Assembly: GCF_008704535.1 (NCBI RefSeq)
Contig: NZ_CP023701.1
Location: 1,612,001-1,676,000 of the forward strand
DNA length: 64,000 nt
Direction of reading: 5' to 3'
Source: Streptomyces subrutilus
GTDB lineage: Bacteria; Actinomycetota; Actinomycetes; Streptomycetales; Streptomycetaceae
Below are positions 24,471 through 32,846 of this stretch, piece by piece. The position numbers were made by a program, and so were the translations under genes. The stretch's first letter is position 1. Each line of letters starts with the position of its first letter. Below the pieces are notes generated by a model. The model did not search any database. It was not told the DNA's origin and saw nothing but the letters and a program-made list of their open reading frames with translations.

Positions 24471-25691
24471 TTGAGCCGCAGCAGCCGTACCGCCCTGTCC
24501 CGTCGACGGGTCCGCCACGCCGCCCTCGCGGGGACCGCGCTCCTCGCCGCCACCCTGACCGCGTGCGGGGGCGGTTCGGGAGCCGCCGGCGCGGGCGGCG
24601 CGGCGGAGATGAAGAAGAAGCCGGACATGGCGGTTTCGGTGAACCTCACGGGTGACCGGGTGAAGGCCGGCGAGCCGGTCACGGTGACCCTCGCCGAGGG
24701 GAAGCTGGCGCTGGTGAAGGTGACCGACGCCAAGGGCGGGGAGCTGCCGGGGAAGATATCCGACGACGCCCGCACCTGGACCTCCGAGCGCAATGCCGCT
24801 CCCGGCACCGACTACGCGGTCGAGGCGCAGAACACCGACAGCCAGAGCGCCTCGACCCGGTTCGCCACCTCGGCCGCCGACAAGGTGAACAAGCTCAAGA
24901 TCAACGTACCCAAGGGCAGCACGGTGGGCGTGGGCATGCCGGTCTCCGTCGTCTTCGACAACCCGGTGGCGAACAAGGCCGAGGTGGAGAAGGCCCTGAA
25001 GGTCACCACCTCGAACGGCACCGAGGGCTCCTGGGGCTGGTTCAAGGACTACTCGGGCAGCGACCGGATCGACTGGCGGCCCAAGGAGTACTGGAAGTCC
25101 GGCACCGACGTGAAGGTGGACATGAACCTGAACGGGGTGGACTCCGGGAAGGGCGGCGGCCTCTTCGCCCGCGACTACACCACCGAGTTCAAGGTGGGCA
25201 AGGACCGCCGGATGGAGGTCAGCCTGGACACCCGGAAGATGAAGGTGACCGAGGACGGCCAGGTGGTCGAGACGATCCCCGTGTCGGCCGGCACCCCGGG
25301 CGGCCAGAAGGCCTCGTGGTCCGGGAAGATGGTGCTGATGTCGAAGGAGGGCACCATCCGGATGGACTCGCAGACCGTGGGTCTGGGCGACTCCTACGAC
25401 AAGATGGTCGACTACTCGATGCGGCTGACCTGGTCGGGCATGTACGTGCACGCCGCGCCGTGGAACACCGCCAACTTCGGGCGCGCCAACACCAGTTCCG
25501 GCTGTGTGGGCATGAGCACCTCCGACGCCGCCGACTTCTACGCGAAGGTCCAGGTCGGCGACCCCTTCGAGGTGGTCGGTTCGGGATCCAAGGGCAACGC
25601 GCCGCTGGGCAACGGCTACGGCGAGTGGAACCTCTCGTGGGACGAGTGGAAGACCAAGAGCGCACTGGCCGCGGGCGCGCAGAACGGCTGA
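24471..25691 (+). CDS. L,D-transpeptidase lipoprotein with Ig-like domains
   Basis: This 406-residue exported enzyme forms 3-3 peptidoglycan cross-links. The YkuD catalytic motif is complete: H327 in YVHAAPWN and C345 in NTSSGCVGMS. Before it lie two Ig-like domains (about residues 50-250), as in LdtMt2-type proteins, and a conserved C-terminal tail GYGEWNLSWDEWK. The leader ends in a lipobox LLAATLTAC (Cys32). The TTG start at 24471 is supported by GGAGGGG upstream; no better ATG or GTG follows before the leader. It is divergent from femX/murJ, which reinforces the envelope theme. Confidence 0.93.
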   Translation: MSRSSRTALSRRRVRHAALAGTALLAATLTACGGGSGAAGAGGAAEMKKKPDMAVSVNLTGDRVKAGEPVTVTLAEGKLALVKVTDAKGGELPGKISDDARTWTSERNAAPGTDYAVEAQNTDSQSASTRFATSAADKVNKLKINVPKGSTVGVGMPVSVVFDNPVANKAEVEKALKVTTSNGTEGSWGWFKDYSGSDRIDWRPKEYWKSGTDVKVDMNLNGVDSGKGGGLFARDYTTEFKVGKDRRMEVSLDTRKMKVTEDGQVVETIPVSAGTPGGQKASWSGKMVLMSKEGTIRMDSQTVGLGDSYDKMVDYSMRLTWSGMYVHAAPWNTANFGRANTSSGCVGMSTSDAADFYAKVQVGDPFEVVGSGSKGNAPLGNGYGEWNLSWDEWKTKSALAAGAQNG

Positions 25692-25749
25692 CCGGCCGGC
25701 GCGGCGGTCGGCCGGATCGCGCCGCCCGGCCCGGCGGCCGGCGCGACGC

Positions 25750-25791
25750 GACCGGCCGGGCACCGCACGCCCGCGCGGTGCCCGGCCGGTC
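25750..25791. terminator. Strong hairpin terminator between convergent genes
   Basis: A perfect 17-bp stem (25750-25766 with 25775-25791, eight-base loop) lies between the L,D-transpeptidase stop and the convergent NTF2-like gene, eight bases before the latter's stop. It can terminate both transcripts. Confidence 0.75.
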
Positions 25792-25798
25792 CGGGCCG

Positions 25799-26146
25799 TC
25801 AGGCGGGGAGGAAGAAGCCGGTCACGTCGGCGAGGAGGCCGTCGCGGTGCACCGCGCTGCTCACGCCCGTCATGAAGGGCTCGCCGTCCGGGCCGACCTG
25901 CGTCCAGCGGGCCAGTGACCGGTCGTGGTGGTCGAGCACCTCGTCGATCCGGAACCGGTGCCCGGGGAACGCGCCGGCGAAGCCGCTCATGTACGCGTCC
26001 AGTTCCGCCCGGCTGCCGACTTCGGTCCCCGGGTCCCGGTAGGCCACGTCGTCGACCGCGACCGCGCCGAGCGCGGTGGGCCGTATCGAGGGATCGGCCG
26101 ACCAGCACGCGGCGTAGTCGTCCCAGAGTTTCCGTCGTTCGCTCAT
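25799..26146 (-). CDS. SnoaL/NTF2-like small protein
   Basis: This 115-residue protein has the NTF2/SnoaL fold signature: an N-terminal helix (LWDDYAACWSAD), the strand DDVAYRDPGTEVGSRAELDAYM, and a barrel ending DGLLADVTGFFLPA. Such proteins are small-molecule isomerases, hydrolases or binding proteins. The ATG overlaps the stop of the upstream TetR gene (ATGA), so it is the second cistron of a regulator-enzyme pair. No substrate is indicated. Confidence 0.82.
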   Translation of the reverse strand: MSERRKLWDDYAACWSADPSIRPTALGAVAVDDVAYRDPGTEVGSRAELDAYMSGFAGAFPGHRFRIDEVLDHHDRSLARWTQVGPDGEPFMTGVSSAVHRDGLLADVTGFFLPA

Positions 26147-26781
26147 CGCTGTTCCTTCTCTTCGGATTGCCCGGTGGTGACCGACCGTCGCGCCGGCGCG
26201 GCACCGATCGATGTCAGCGCCCCGTCGGTGACGGCGTGCAGTTTGGCGGTGCCCGTACCGGAGCGGACGAGCACCAGCAGGCCCTGGTAGAGCGCGAGGA
26301 GCCGGACGGCCGACTCCTCGACGTCGAGTTCGGCGGGCAGGAGCCGCCGGGCACGGGCGCGCGTCAGCGCGTCGGCGAAGCCGTGCTCGATCGCCTCCAG
26401 CCCCCGGCGCACGCCCGGCGCCGCCTGCGGAACCGTGAAGGACTCCACCGCGCTGTTGGTGAGCAGGCACCCGGGGTCCGGTTCGGGCCCCGCGGCGCCC
26501 TCGAAGGCCGAGGTGAAGAACGAGCGGATCCCGGCCACGGGGTCCGGCGCGTCCCGCAGGTGGACGCGGACCCTGCTCTCCACCACCCGCTCGTTGTAGG
26601 CGTCCAGCGCGGCGCTGAACAGCCCCTCCTTGCTGTGGAACGCCCGGTACAGGCTGCCCGGGTGCATTCCGGTCGCCTCTTCGAGGTCGCGGAGCGAGGC
26701 GCCGAGGTACCCGCGGCGCCGGAACAGCCCCATGGCGGAGGCCAGCACCTCGTCCTGGTCCCAGACCTGTCTGCGCCCCAT
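26143..26781 (-). CDS. TetR/AcrR-family transcriptional regulator
   Basis: This 212-residue regulator has an N-terminal TetR helix-turn-helix (VLASAMGLFRRRGYLGASLRDLEEATGMHPGSLYRAFHSKEGLF) and a C-terminal helical ligand domain with the TetR_C-like PGCLLTNSAVE stretch seen in the QacR/YxaF-like subgroup. It precedes and overlaps a SnoaL-like gene. A near-palindromic site built on ACGATCG lies 10-33 bp upstream of its start, which fits autoregulation. Confidence 0.9.
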   Translation of the reverse strand: MGRRQVWDQDEVLASAMGLFRRRGYLGASLRDLEEATGMHPGSLYRAFHSKEGLFSAALDAYNERVVESRVRVHLRDAPDPVAGIRSFFTSAFEGAAGPEPDPGCLLTNSAVESFTVPQAAPGVRRGLEAIEHGFADALTRARARRLLPAELDVEESAVRLLALYQGLLVLVRSGTGTAKLHAVTDGALTSIGAAPARRSVTTGQSEEKEQR

Positions 26782-26790
26782 CGCGGCTCC

Positions 26791-26814
26791 TTGTAGTTGA
26801 ACGATCGCTCACAA
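26791..26814. promoter_or_regulatory. Probable TetR operator
   Basis: TTGTAGTTGAACGATCGCTCACAA is an imperfect palindrome with TTGT/ACAA ends and TGA-ACGATCGC-TCA in the centre, directly upstream of the TetR gene. Symmetry and position fit the autoregulatory operator of that protein. Confidence 0.6.
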
Positions 26815-26925
26815 ACTAGCACGCGCGACGGCCCGCCACGCACCAACCGCCTGCGGAAACGGCCCACATGACCCGCCCACCGGCCGACCCGGGCCCCTGC
26901 GCACCCGACTGACTCTCGTTCAACT

Positions 26926-26979
26926 GTTACCACCACGTAACTTACCGACGGGTTACTTCCAGTAACCCGCTCCCGTTAC
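26926..26979. promoter_or_regulatory. Array of GTTAC/GTAAC half-sites upstream of a secreted hydrolase
   Basis: Five GTTAC or GTAAC half-sites start at 26926, 26937, 26952, 26962 and 26975. They form at least two inverted pairs, the best being CGGGTTAC-N5-GTAACCCG (26949-26969, 8-bp perfect arms). The array ends about 44 bp before the hydrolase ATG and looks like a multi-site operator. Confidence 0.6.
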
Positions 26980-27022
26980 CTTCGGGTCACTTCGACACCC
27001 CGGCGTACGCGAGGAGCGATCG

Positions 27023-28627
27023 ATGCAACGCACCACCACCGCCGCGGCGGTGGCCGCCCTGCTGGCGGCAGCCGCCCTGGGCCTGGCCCCCCACCAGGCC
27101 CAGGCGGCCCCCGCGGCCGCGGCCGCACCCGCCCCGGCCCCGGCGAACGCTCACGCCGCCTCGCCGGAGCTGCGGTTCCACGACATCCCCGGCTCCGGCG
27201 GCATCACCCTGAAGGGCAACGTCTTCACCCCGGCCGGCGCCGAACCCGGCCGGACCTACCCCCTGATCGTGCTGCCGACCAGCTGGGGCCTGCCGCAGAT
27301 CGAATACGTCGTCCAGGCCAGGAAGCTCGCCGACGCCGGCTACGTCGTGGTCAGCTACACCTCCCGCGGCTTCTGGCTCTCGGGCGGACAGATCGAGGTG
27401 GCCGGGCCGCCGGACGTCGCCGACGTGTCCGCCGTCATCGACTGGGCCCTCGCCCACACCCCCGCCGACCCCGGACGCATCGGCCTCGGCGGGGTCTCGT
27501 ACGGCGCGGGCATCAGCCTGATGGCCTCCGCCCACGACAGCCGGATCAAGGCCGTGGTCGCGATGAGCGGCTGGGCCGACCTGATCGAGTCCATCTACTC
27601 GGGCCGCACCCAGCACCTCCAGGCCGCGGGAATGCTCGGCGCCGCCGGCTACCTCACCGGCCGCCCCGGAACCGAACTCCAGCGGATCCTCGGCGACTTC
27701 CTCGGTTCGAAGCTGGAGAACGAGCAGGCGATGATCGACTGGGGACGTACGCGCTCCCCGGCCGCCCAGCTGGACCGGATCAACGCCAACGGCGCCGCCG
27801 TCTTCCTCGGCAACGCGTGGGGCGACACCATCTTCCCGCCCAACCAGTACGCGAAGTTCTACGAGGGGCTGACCGGTCCCAAGCGCCTGGAGTTCCGCCC
27901 CGGCGACCACGCGACCGCCGAGGGCACCGGCCTGCTCGGCCTGCCCAACGACACCTGGACGAGCGCCCACCGCTGGTTCGACCGCTACCTCAAGGGCGAG
28001 CGCAACGGCATCGACACCGAGGCCCCGGTACAGATCAAGTCGCGCAGCGACGCCGGGTACGAGGGCTACGCCGACTGGCGGGCGGTGGGCGCCGGCGGCT
28101 CCGAGCGGCTCGCCCTGGCCGACAGCCAGCGCGTGTACGCCAACGTCGACTCGGGTGCCAACGGCGGGATCCTGCTGCTCACCAACCTCCTCGACCAGTT
28201 CCTGAAGACGCCCCCGGCCGTCTCCGTCCCCCTCCTCCCCCGCGCCTTCGCCGCCGTCTGGCAGTCAGAGCGCCACACCGAGGCCCGCCGCGTCCGCGGC
28301 ACGGTCCGGCTGCACACCACCGTGACTCCGACCAAGGGGGACGGCACCTTCGTCGCCTACCTGTACGACGTGGGCCCGCTCGGTGTCGGCAAGCTCGTCA
28401 GCAACGCCCCGTACACCTTCCACGGCAAGACCCCGAACCAGTCCTTCGGAGTGGACCTGGAGCTCTTCTCCACCGCCTACGACGTACCCGCCGGCCACCG
28501 GCTCGCCCTCGTCGTCGACACCGTCGACCCGCTCTACATCGAGCACAACCCCTCCGGCGCGCAGCTGACCTTCTCCTCGCCGCGCACCGATCCGTCGTAC
28601 GTCTCGGTACCGCTGCGCGAGCAGTGA
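27023..28627 (+). CDS. Secreted CocE/X-Pro-peptidase-like alpha/beta hydrolase
   Basis: This 534-residue protein starts with a signal peptide (cleavage likely after AQA near residue 29) and an Ala/Pro-rich spacer. The alpha/beta hydrolase core shows the nucleophile elbow GGVSYGAG, an acid candidate in GNAWGDTIFPP and a histidine in RPGDHATAEG. The C-terminal 170 residues form a jelly-roll-like domain (VRGTVRLHTTVTPTKGDGTF, GHRLALVVDTVDPLY) as in CocE/NonD and S15 family hydrolases. It is an extracellular esterase or peptidase of unknown substrate. GAGGAGCGATCG precedes the ATG, and an array of GTTAC sites controls its promoter. Confidence 0.88.
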   Translation: MQRTTTAAAVAALLAAAALGLAPHQAQAAPAAAAAPAPAPANAHAASPELRFHDIPGSGGITLKGNVFTPAGAEPGRTYPLIVLPTSWGLPQIEYVVQARKLADAGYVVVSYTSRGFWLSGGQIEVAGPPDVADVSAVIDWALAHTPADPGRIGLGGVSYGAGISLMASAHDSRIKAVVAMSGWADLIESIYSGRTQHLQAAGMLGAAGYLTGRPGTELQRILGDFLGSKLENEQAMIDWGRTRSPAAQLDRINANGAAVFLGNAWGDTIFPPNQYAKFYEGLTGPKRLEFRPGDHATAEGTGLLGLPNDTWTSAHRWFDRYLKGERNGIDTEAPVQIKSRSDAGYEGYADWRAVGAGGSERLALADSQRVYANVDSGANGGILLLTNLLDQFLKTPPAVSVPLLPRAFAAVWQSERHTEARRVRGTVRLHTTVTPTKGDGTFVAYLYDVGPLGVGKLVSNAPYTFHGKTPNQSFGVDLELFSTAYDVPAGHRLALVVDTVDPLYIEHNPSGAQLTFSSPRTDPSYVSVPLREQ

Positions 28628-28668
28628 TCCACGGCTGCCGCCGGGCGGGGTGGCGGGCTCCTGGGAGC

Positions 28669-29550
28669 CTAGATCTCGCCCGGCAGCAGCGCCGCCGGAT
28701 CGGCGGGCACCGCCGCGGCGCCCTCGACCTTGGGGTTGCGGCGCTGGCGGCGCGCCACCCAGGTGGCGAACCAGGACAGCAGCATGCACATGCCGATGTA
28801 CACGGGCGAGATGATCATCACGACCGGGATGAAGGGCAGGTCGTAGTCGAGGTTCGAGGCGATCAGCTTGCCCGCGTGCAGGAACTCCTCGTAGGTGATC
28901 AGGTAGCCGAGCGAGGTGTCCTTCAGGGCGACGACCAGCTGGCTGATGATGGTGGGCAGCATGGCCCGGACCGCCTGCGGGGCGAGGACGTGGGTCATCA
29001 CCTGGGTCTTGCGCATGCCCAGCGCGTACGCCGCCTCGCGCTGGCCCCGCTCCACGGAGTTGACGCCCGTGCGGAACACCTCGGCGAGCACCGAGCCGTT
29101 GTAGAGCGTCAGTCCGGCCACCAGGGCGGGCAGCGGCTGGACCTTCAGCGCCACGAAGATGAAGAAGATCATCACCAGCACCGGCATCGCGCGGAAGAAC
29201 TCCACGCACAGGGTGGCCAGCCAGCGCACCGGCCGGTGGACCGACAGCCGCCCGGTGGCGAGCACCGCGCCCAGCAGGAGCGAGAGCACCGAGGCGTAGG
29301 CGAAGGCCTTGAGGGTGTTGCCCAGGCCCTTGAGCAGCAGCTCCTGGATGCCCTTGTACGTGAAGGGGCTCCATTTGGCGGCGGTGAACTGGTCGGTGTC
29401 GAAGAGCAGGTAGAGCAGCCAGCCGAGCAGGGCGAGGATCAGCACCGTGGAGGCGATCCCGTACAGCAGGTGCCGGCGGCGGGCCTGCGGGCCGGGGATG
29501 TCGTAGAGGGCGGTGGACTCCATGTCACCGTGCAGCGCGTGCGCGGTCAT
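28669..29550 (-). CDS. Polar amino acid ABC transporter permease (GluD-like)
   Basis: This 293-residue permease of the HisMQ/GlnP type has an N-terminal cytoplasmic extension, a membrane segment near residues 30-50, and the transporter core with the EAA-like loop RTGVNSVERGQREAAYALGM. It contributes half of the membrane pore for glutamate or another polar amino acid. It is the last of four genes ordered ATPase, binding protein, permease, permease, matching gluABCD of corynebacteria and streptomycetes. The ATG overlaps the preceding permease stop. Confidence 0.9.
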   Translation of the reverse strand: MTAHALHGDMESTALYDIPGPQARRRHLLYGIASTVLILALLGWLLYLLFDTDQFTAAKWSPFTYKGIQELLLKGLGNTLKAFAYASVLSLLLGAVLATGRLSVHRPVRWLATLCVEFFRAMPVLVMIFFIFVALKVQPLPALVAGLTLYNGSVLAEVFRTGVNSVERGQREAAYALGMRKTQVMTHVLAPQAVRAMLPTIISQLVVALKDTSLGYLITYEEFLHAGKLIASNLDYDLPFIPVVMIISPVYIGMCMLLSWFATWVARRQRRNPKVEGAAAVPADPAALLPGEI

Positions 29551-30191
29551 CGGGCGACTCCGAAGCGCTTCTCCAGCACGTGGAAGAGCAGGCTGATGGA
29601 CAGGGTGATGATCAGGTAGCCCACGGCGATCCAGACGAAGGTCCAGATGATGCTGTAACCCAGCTCGTTGAGGGTCTTGTACGTGCCGAGCAGCTCGGTG
29701 ACGCTGAACGCGCCGGCGATGGCGGAGTTCTTGGCGAGCGCGATCAGCGTGGAGCCGACGGGCGGGATGACGGAGCGGAAGGCCTGCGGGAGCACGACGG
29801 TGCCCAGCGTCTGGCCGAAGGACATGCCCAGCGAGCGGGCCGCCTCGCCCTGGCCCTTGGGCACGGTGTTGATGCCCGAGCGCAGCACCTCGCAGATGAA
29901 GGCGGAGGTGTAGCAGCCGAGCGCGAGGACGGCGAAGAGCTGGAACGGCAGGACGAGCCCGAAGCGGGGCAGGCCCAGCAGCACGGCGAAGAAGAGCAGG
30001 GTCAGGGGGGTGTTGCGCAGCACGGTGACCCACACGGTGCCCAGGACCCGGAGGGAGCCGATGGGCGCGACCCGGAAGGAGGCCATCACGAAGCCGAGGA
30101 CCAGGGCGAGCAGGGAGGCGTAGACGGTCAGTTGGACCGTGCCGAGGAAGCCCTTGCCGTAGAGGGCGAAGTTGTCGGTCAGTACGTCCAT
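29547..30191 (-). CDS. Polar amino acid ABC transporter permease (GluC-like)
   Basis: This 214-residue compact permease has five predicted membrane segments and the EAA loop RSGINTVPKGQGEAARSLGM. TVWVTVLRNTPLTLLFFAVLLGLP is the typical polar amino acid permease signature. It pairs with the GluD-like permease, which its stop codon overlaps by four bases, and follows the binding protein by 16 bp. Substrate is inferred from gene order and the partner proteins. Confidence 0.92.
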   Translation of the reverse strand: MDVLTDNFALYGKGFLGTVQLTVYASLLALVLGFVMASFRVAPIGSLRVLGTVWVTVLRNTPLTLLFFAVLLGLPRFGLVLPFQLFAVLALGCYTSAFICEVLRSGINTVPKGQGEAARSLGMSFGQTLGTVVLPQAFRSVIPPVGSTLIALAKNSAIAGAFSVTELLGTYKTLNELGYSIIWTFVWIAVGYLIITLSISLLFHVLEKRFGVAR

Positions 30192-30207
30192 GGCGGTGCC
30201 CTCTCCC

Positions 30208-31116
30208 TCAGCTCGCCGGGTAGCGGTCGATGGCGGGGGGCGTGGGAGCGCTCTGGCCGGACAGGCCGAGCGTGGCCTCGTAGGCCTTCTTCCAGTTGCC
30301 GTTCTTCTCCTGCGCCGCCAGGGCGTCGTCGAGGGCGAAGCGCAGCGCGTTGTCGCCGCGCGGGACGCCGATGCCGTAGGGCTCCTTCGAGAAGGGCCTG
30401 CCGACGACCTTGAGCTCGTCGGGGACCTTGGCGGCGTAGCCGAGGAGGATGGAGTCGTCGGTGGAGACGGCGTCGACCTGGTAGGTGAGCAGGTTGTCCA
30501 CGCAGACGGAGTAGGTGTCGTAGGCGACGAGGACCGCCTCGGGGAAGTCCTTCTGGAGCCGCTGGTAGGGGGTGGAGCCGGCGGCCGAGCAGACCTTCTT
30601 GCCCGCGAGGTCGCCGGGGCCGTCGATGCCCTTCTCGTCCTTGCGGACCAGCAGGGACTGGCCGGCCATGTAGTAGGGCCCGGCGAAGCCGACCTGCTTC
30701 TTGCGGTTGTCGTTGATGGTGTAGGTGCCCACGTAGTAGTCGATCTGCCCGTTCTGCAGGGCCGTCTCGCGGTTGGCGGAGGCGATGGTCTTGAACTCGA
30801 TGGTCTTGGGGTCGAAGCCCAGGGAGGCCGACATCATCTTGGCGATCTCGATGTCGAAGCCGGAGTAGCGGCCGCTGGCGGGGTCCTTCTCCCCCATGTA
30901 CGGCTGGTCCTCCTTGGCCCCGACCACCAGGTGGCCGCGGCGCCTGGCCCGCTCCCAGGTCGGTGAGTCGGGGAGCCGGAAGGCGGTGTCGACCCGGTAC
31001 ACGGGGAGGTCCTCGGGCTGGGGGCCCTTGACCGGGGGGCTGCCGGAGCGGCCGCAGCCGAAGAGGGCCGCCGCGAGCAGCAGCAGCGCGAGCGCCAGGG
31101 TGCGGGGGTTTCGCAT
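30208..31116 (-). CDS. Glutamate-type amino acid-binding lipoprotein (GluB-like)
   Basis: This 302-residue protein has a lipoprotein leader (lipobox LFGC, about Cys21) and the bacterial SBP family 3 fold: [67 protein letters not shown] and [14 protein letters not shown]. It captures amino acids outside the membrane for the adjacent permeases. The linker [16 protein letters not shown] after the lipidated cysteine is as expected for a tethered binding protein. It lies ten bases downstream of the ATPase gene. Confidence 0.93.
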   Translation of the reverse strand: MRNPRTLALALLLLAAALFGCGRSGSPPVKGPQPEDLPVYRVDTAFRLPDSPTWERARRRGHLVVGAKEDQPYMGEKDPASGRYSGFDIEIAKMMSASLGFDPKTIEFKTIASANRETALQNGQIDYYVGTYTINDNRKKQVGFAGPYYMAGQSLLVRKDEKGIDGPGDLAGKKVCSAAGSTPYQRLQKDFPEAVLVAYDTYSVCVDNLLTYQVDAVSTDDSILLGYAAKVPDELKVVGRPFSKEPYGIGVPRGDNALRFALDDALAAQEKNGNWKKAYEATLGLSGQSAPTPPAIDRYPAS

Positions 31117-31126
31117 CGGTCCGCCC

Positions 31127-31870
<744 letters not shown>

Positions 31871-32233
31871 GCGCTGCCCTGCCCACTTGTCGGTGTCGAG
31901 GTCAGCGCAAACTATCCAGCCGGGCAAGGGCACTTCACCTCGACACGCCTAAAGAGGGCATAAACCCCATCGGGTCCGGTGGGCCCGGCTCCGGCCGCAT
32001 GCCACGGACGGTTCACGGGATGAAACGATCGTTTCGGGCCCCGCGCGGCCCGGCCCCGGTCCGCTGCCCCGCCAGCGGCGCCCCCGACGGCCTCCGGACC
32101 CCGCTCCACGAACGTTTCGGTTGTGGAATCGATCGCCGGTCTGGTCTAGTGGCCGTACCGGCGGCGCACGCGCCGGCCGCCGCACCCCGCGCCGCACCCG
32201 CCGCCCAACCCCGCCAACCCGCCAGGAGAGTCC
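31871..32233. other. Divergent intergenic region with a 14-bp perfect palindrome
   Basis: No convincing gene is present in these 363 bases. The notable element is GAAACGATCGTTTC (32022-32035), a perfect palindrome, followed about 75 bp later by ACGTTTCGG and ATCGATCG. The region must hold the promoters of the leftward amino acid transporter and the rightward XRE gene. The palindrome could serve either. Confidence 0.55.
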
Positions 32234-32812
32234 GTGACCGGCGAGGTCGATCCCCACCTCAAGAGCTTGGCCCTCCTTGAAGAGTTGATCGAGGAAGCGG
32301 AGCTCGACTGGGACGAGGTCCTCGATCCCGGCGCGCTCTCCTTCAGCACCGGCCTGGCGGTCGCCGCCGTCCGCGCCGGGCTGAGCCGCCGGGAGCTTCC
32401 GCAGACGGGTTTCCAGCAGCAGGTCGCCCAGCGGCTGGAGTTCCTCCGCGCCACCCGTCCGGGCCCGGACGGAGCGCGCCGCACCAAGGCCGAGATCGCC
32501 GAGGGGACGGGCGTGACGCCCCAGTGGGTCGGCGAGCTCCTCAAGGGGCGCAAGGTGCCGAAGCTGGAGCACGCGGCCCGCATCGAGGACCTGTTCGGGG
32601 TGCCGCGCGGCTTCCTGACGGCCACCCCGTCCCAGGCCCTGGACCGCGCCCTGCGGGAACGGCTGGAGGGCGAACAGGCCAGGCAGCTGGCCGGGCTGCG
32701 GGAGCTGAAGGAGAAGCACCGGCTCCGGCGGGTCGCCTTTCGCGGGGCGCCCGAGACGCTGGCCAACATGCAGGCCCTGATGGACGTCATCCTGGACGAG
32801 CACCGGCCGTGA
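32234..32812 (+). CDS. Helix-turn-helix (XRE-like) regulator
   Basis: This 192-residue protein carries an XRE-like DNA-binding domain in its middle: KAEIAEGTGVTPQWVGELLKGRKVPKLEHAARIEDLFGVP (about residues 80-122). The N-terminal 70 residues contain an acidic stretch and a helical pair, and the C-terminus is a charged helix ending in DVILDEHRP. The GTG start follows AGGAGAG. It lies 34 bp upstream of a gene for a multi-pass membrane protein of the MAB_1171c-like type; such regulator-membrane pairs recur in Streptomyces genomes, but their role is not established. Confidence 0.85.
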   Translation: MTGEVDPHLKSLALLEELIEEAELDWDEVLDPGALSFSTGLAVAAVRAGLSRRELPQTGFQQQVAQRLEFLRATRPGPDGARRTKAEIAEGTGVTPQWVGELLKGRKVPKLEHAARIEDLFGVPRGFLTATPSQALDRALRERLEGEQARQLAGLRELKEKHRLRRVAFRGAPETLANMQALMDVILDEHRP

Positions 32813-32846
32813 TCCCGACCCCCCGCCCGGCCCCGCGGGCCGCCCC

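Noticed and set aside
24372-26204. A 610-codon minus-strand frame over the L,D-transpeptidase gene
   Set aside because: Antisense shadow of a gene whose catalytic YkuD motif, lipobox and ribosome-binding site are all clear.
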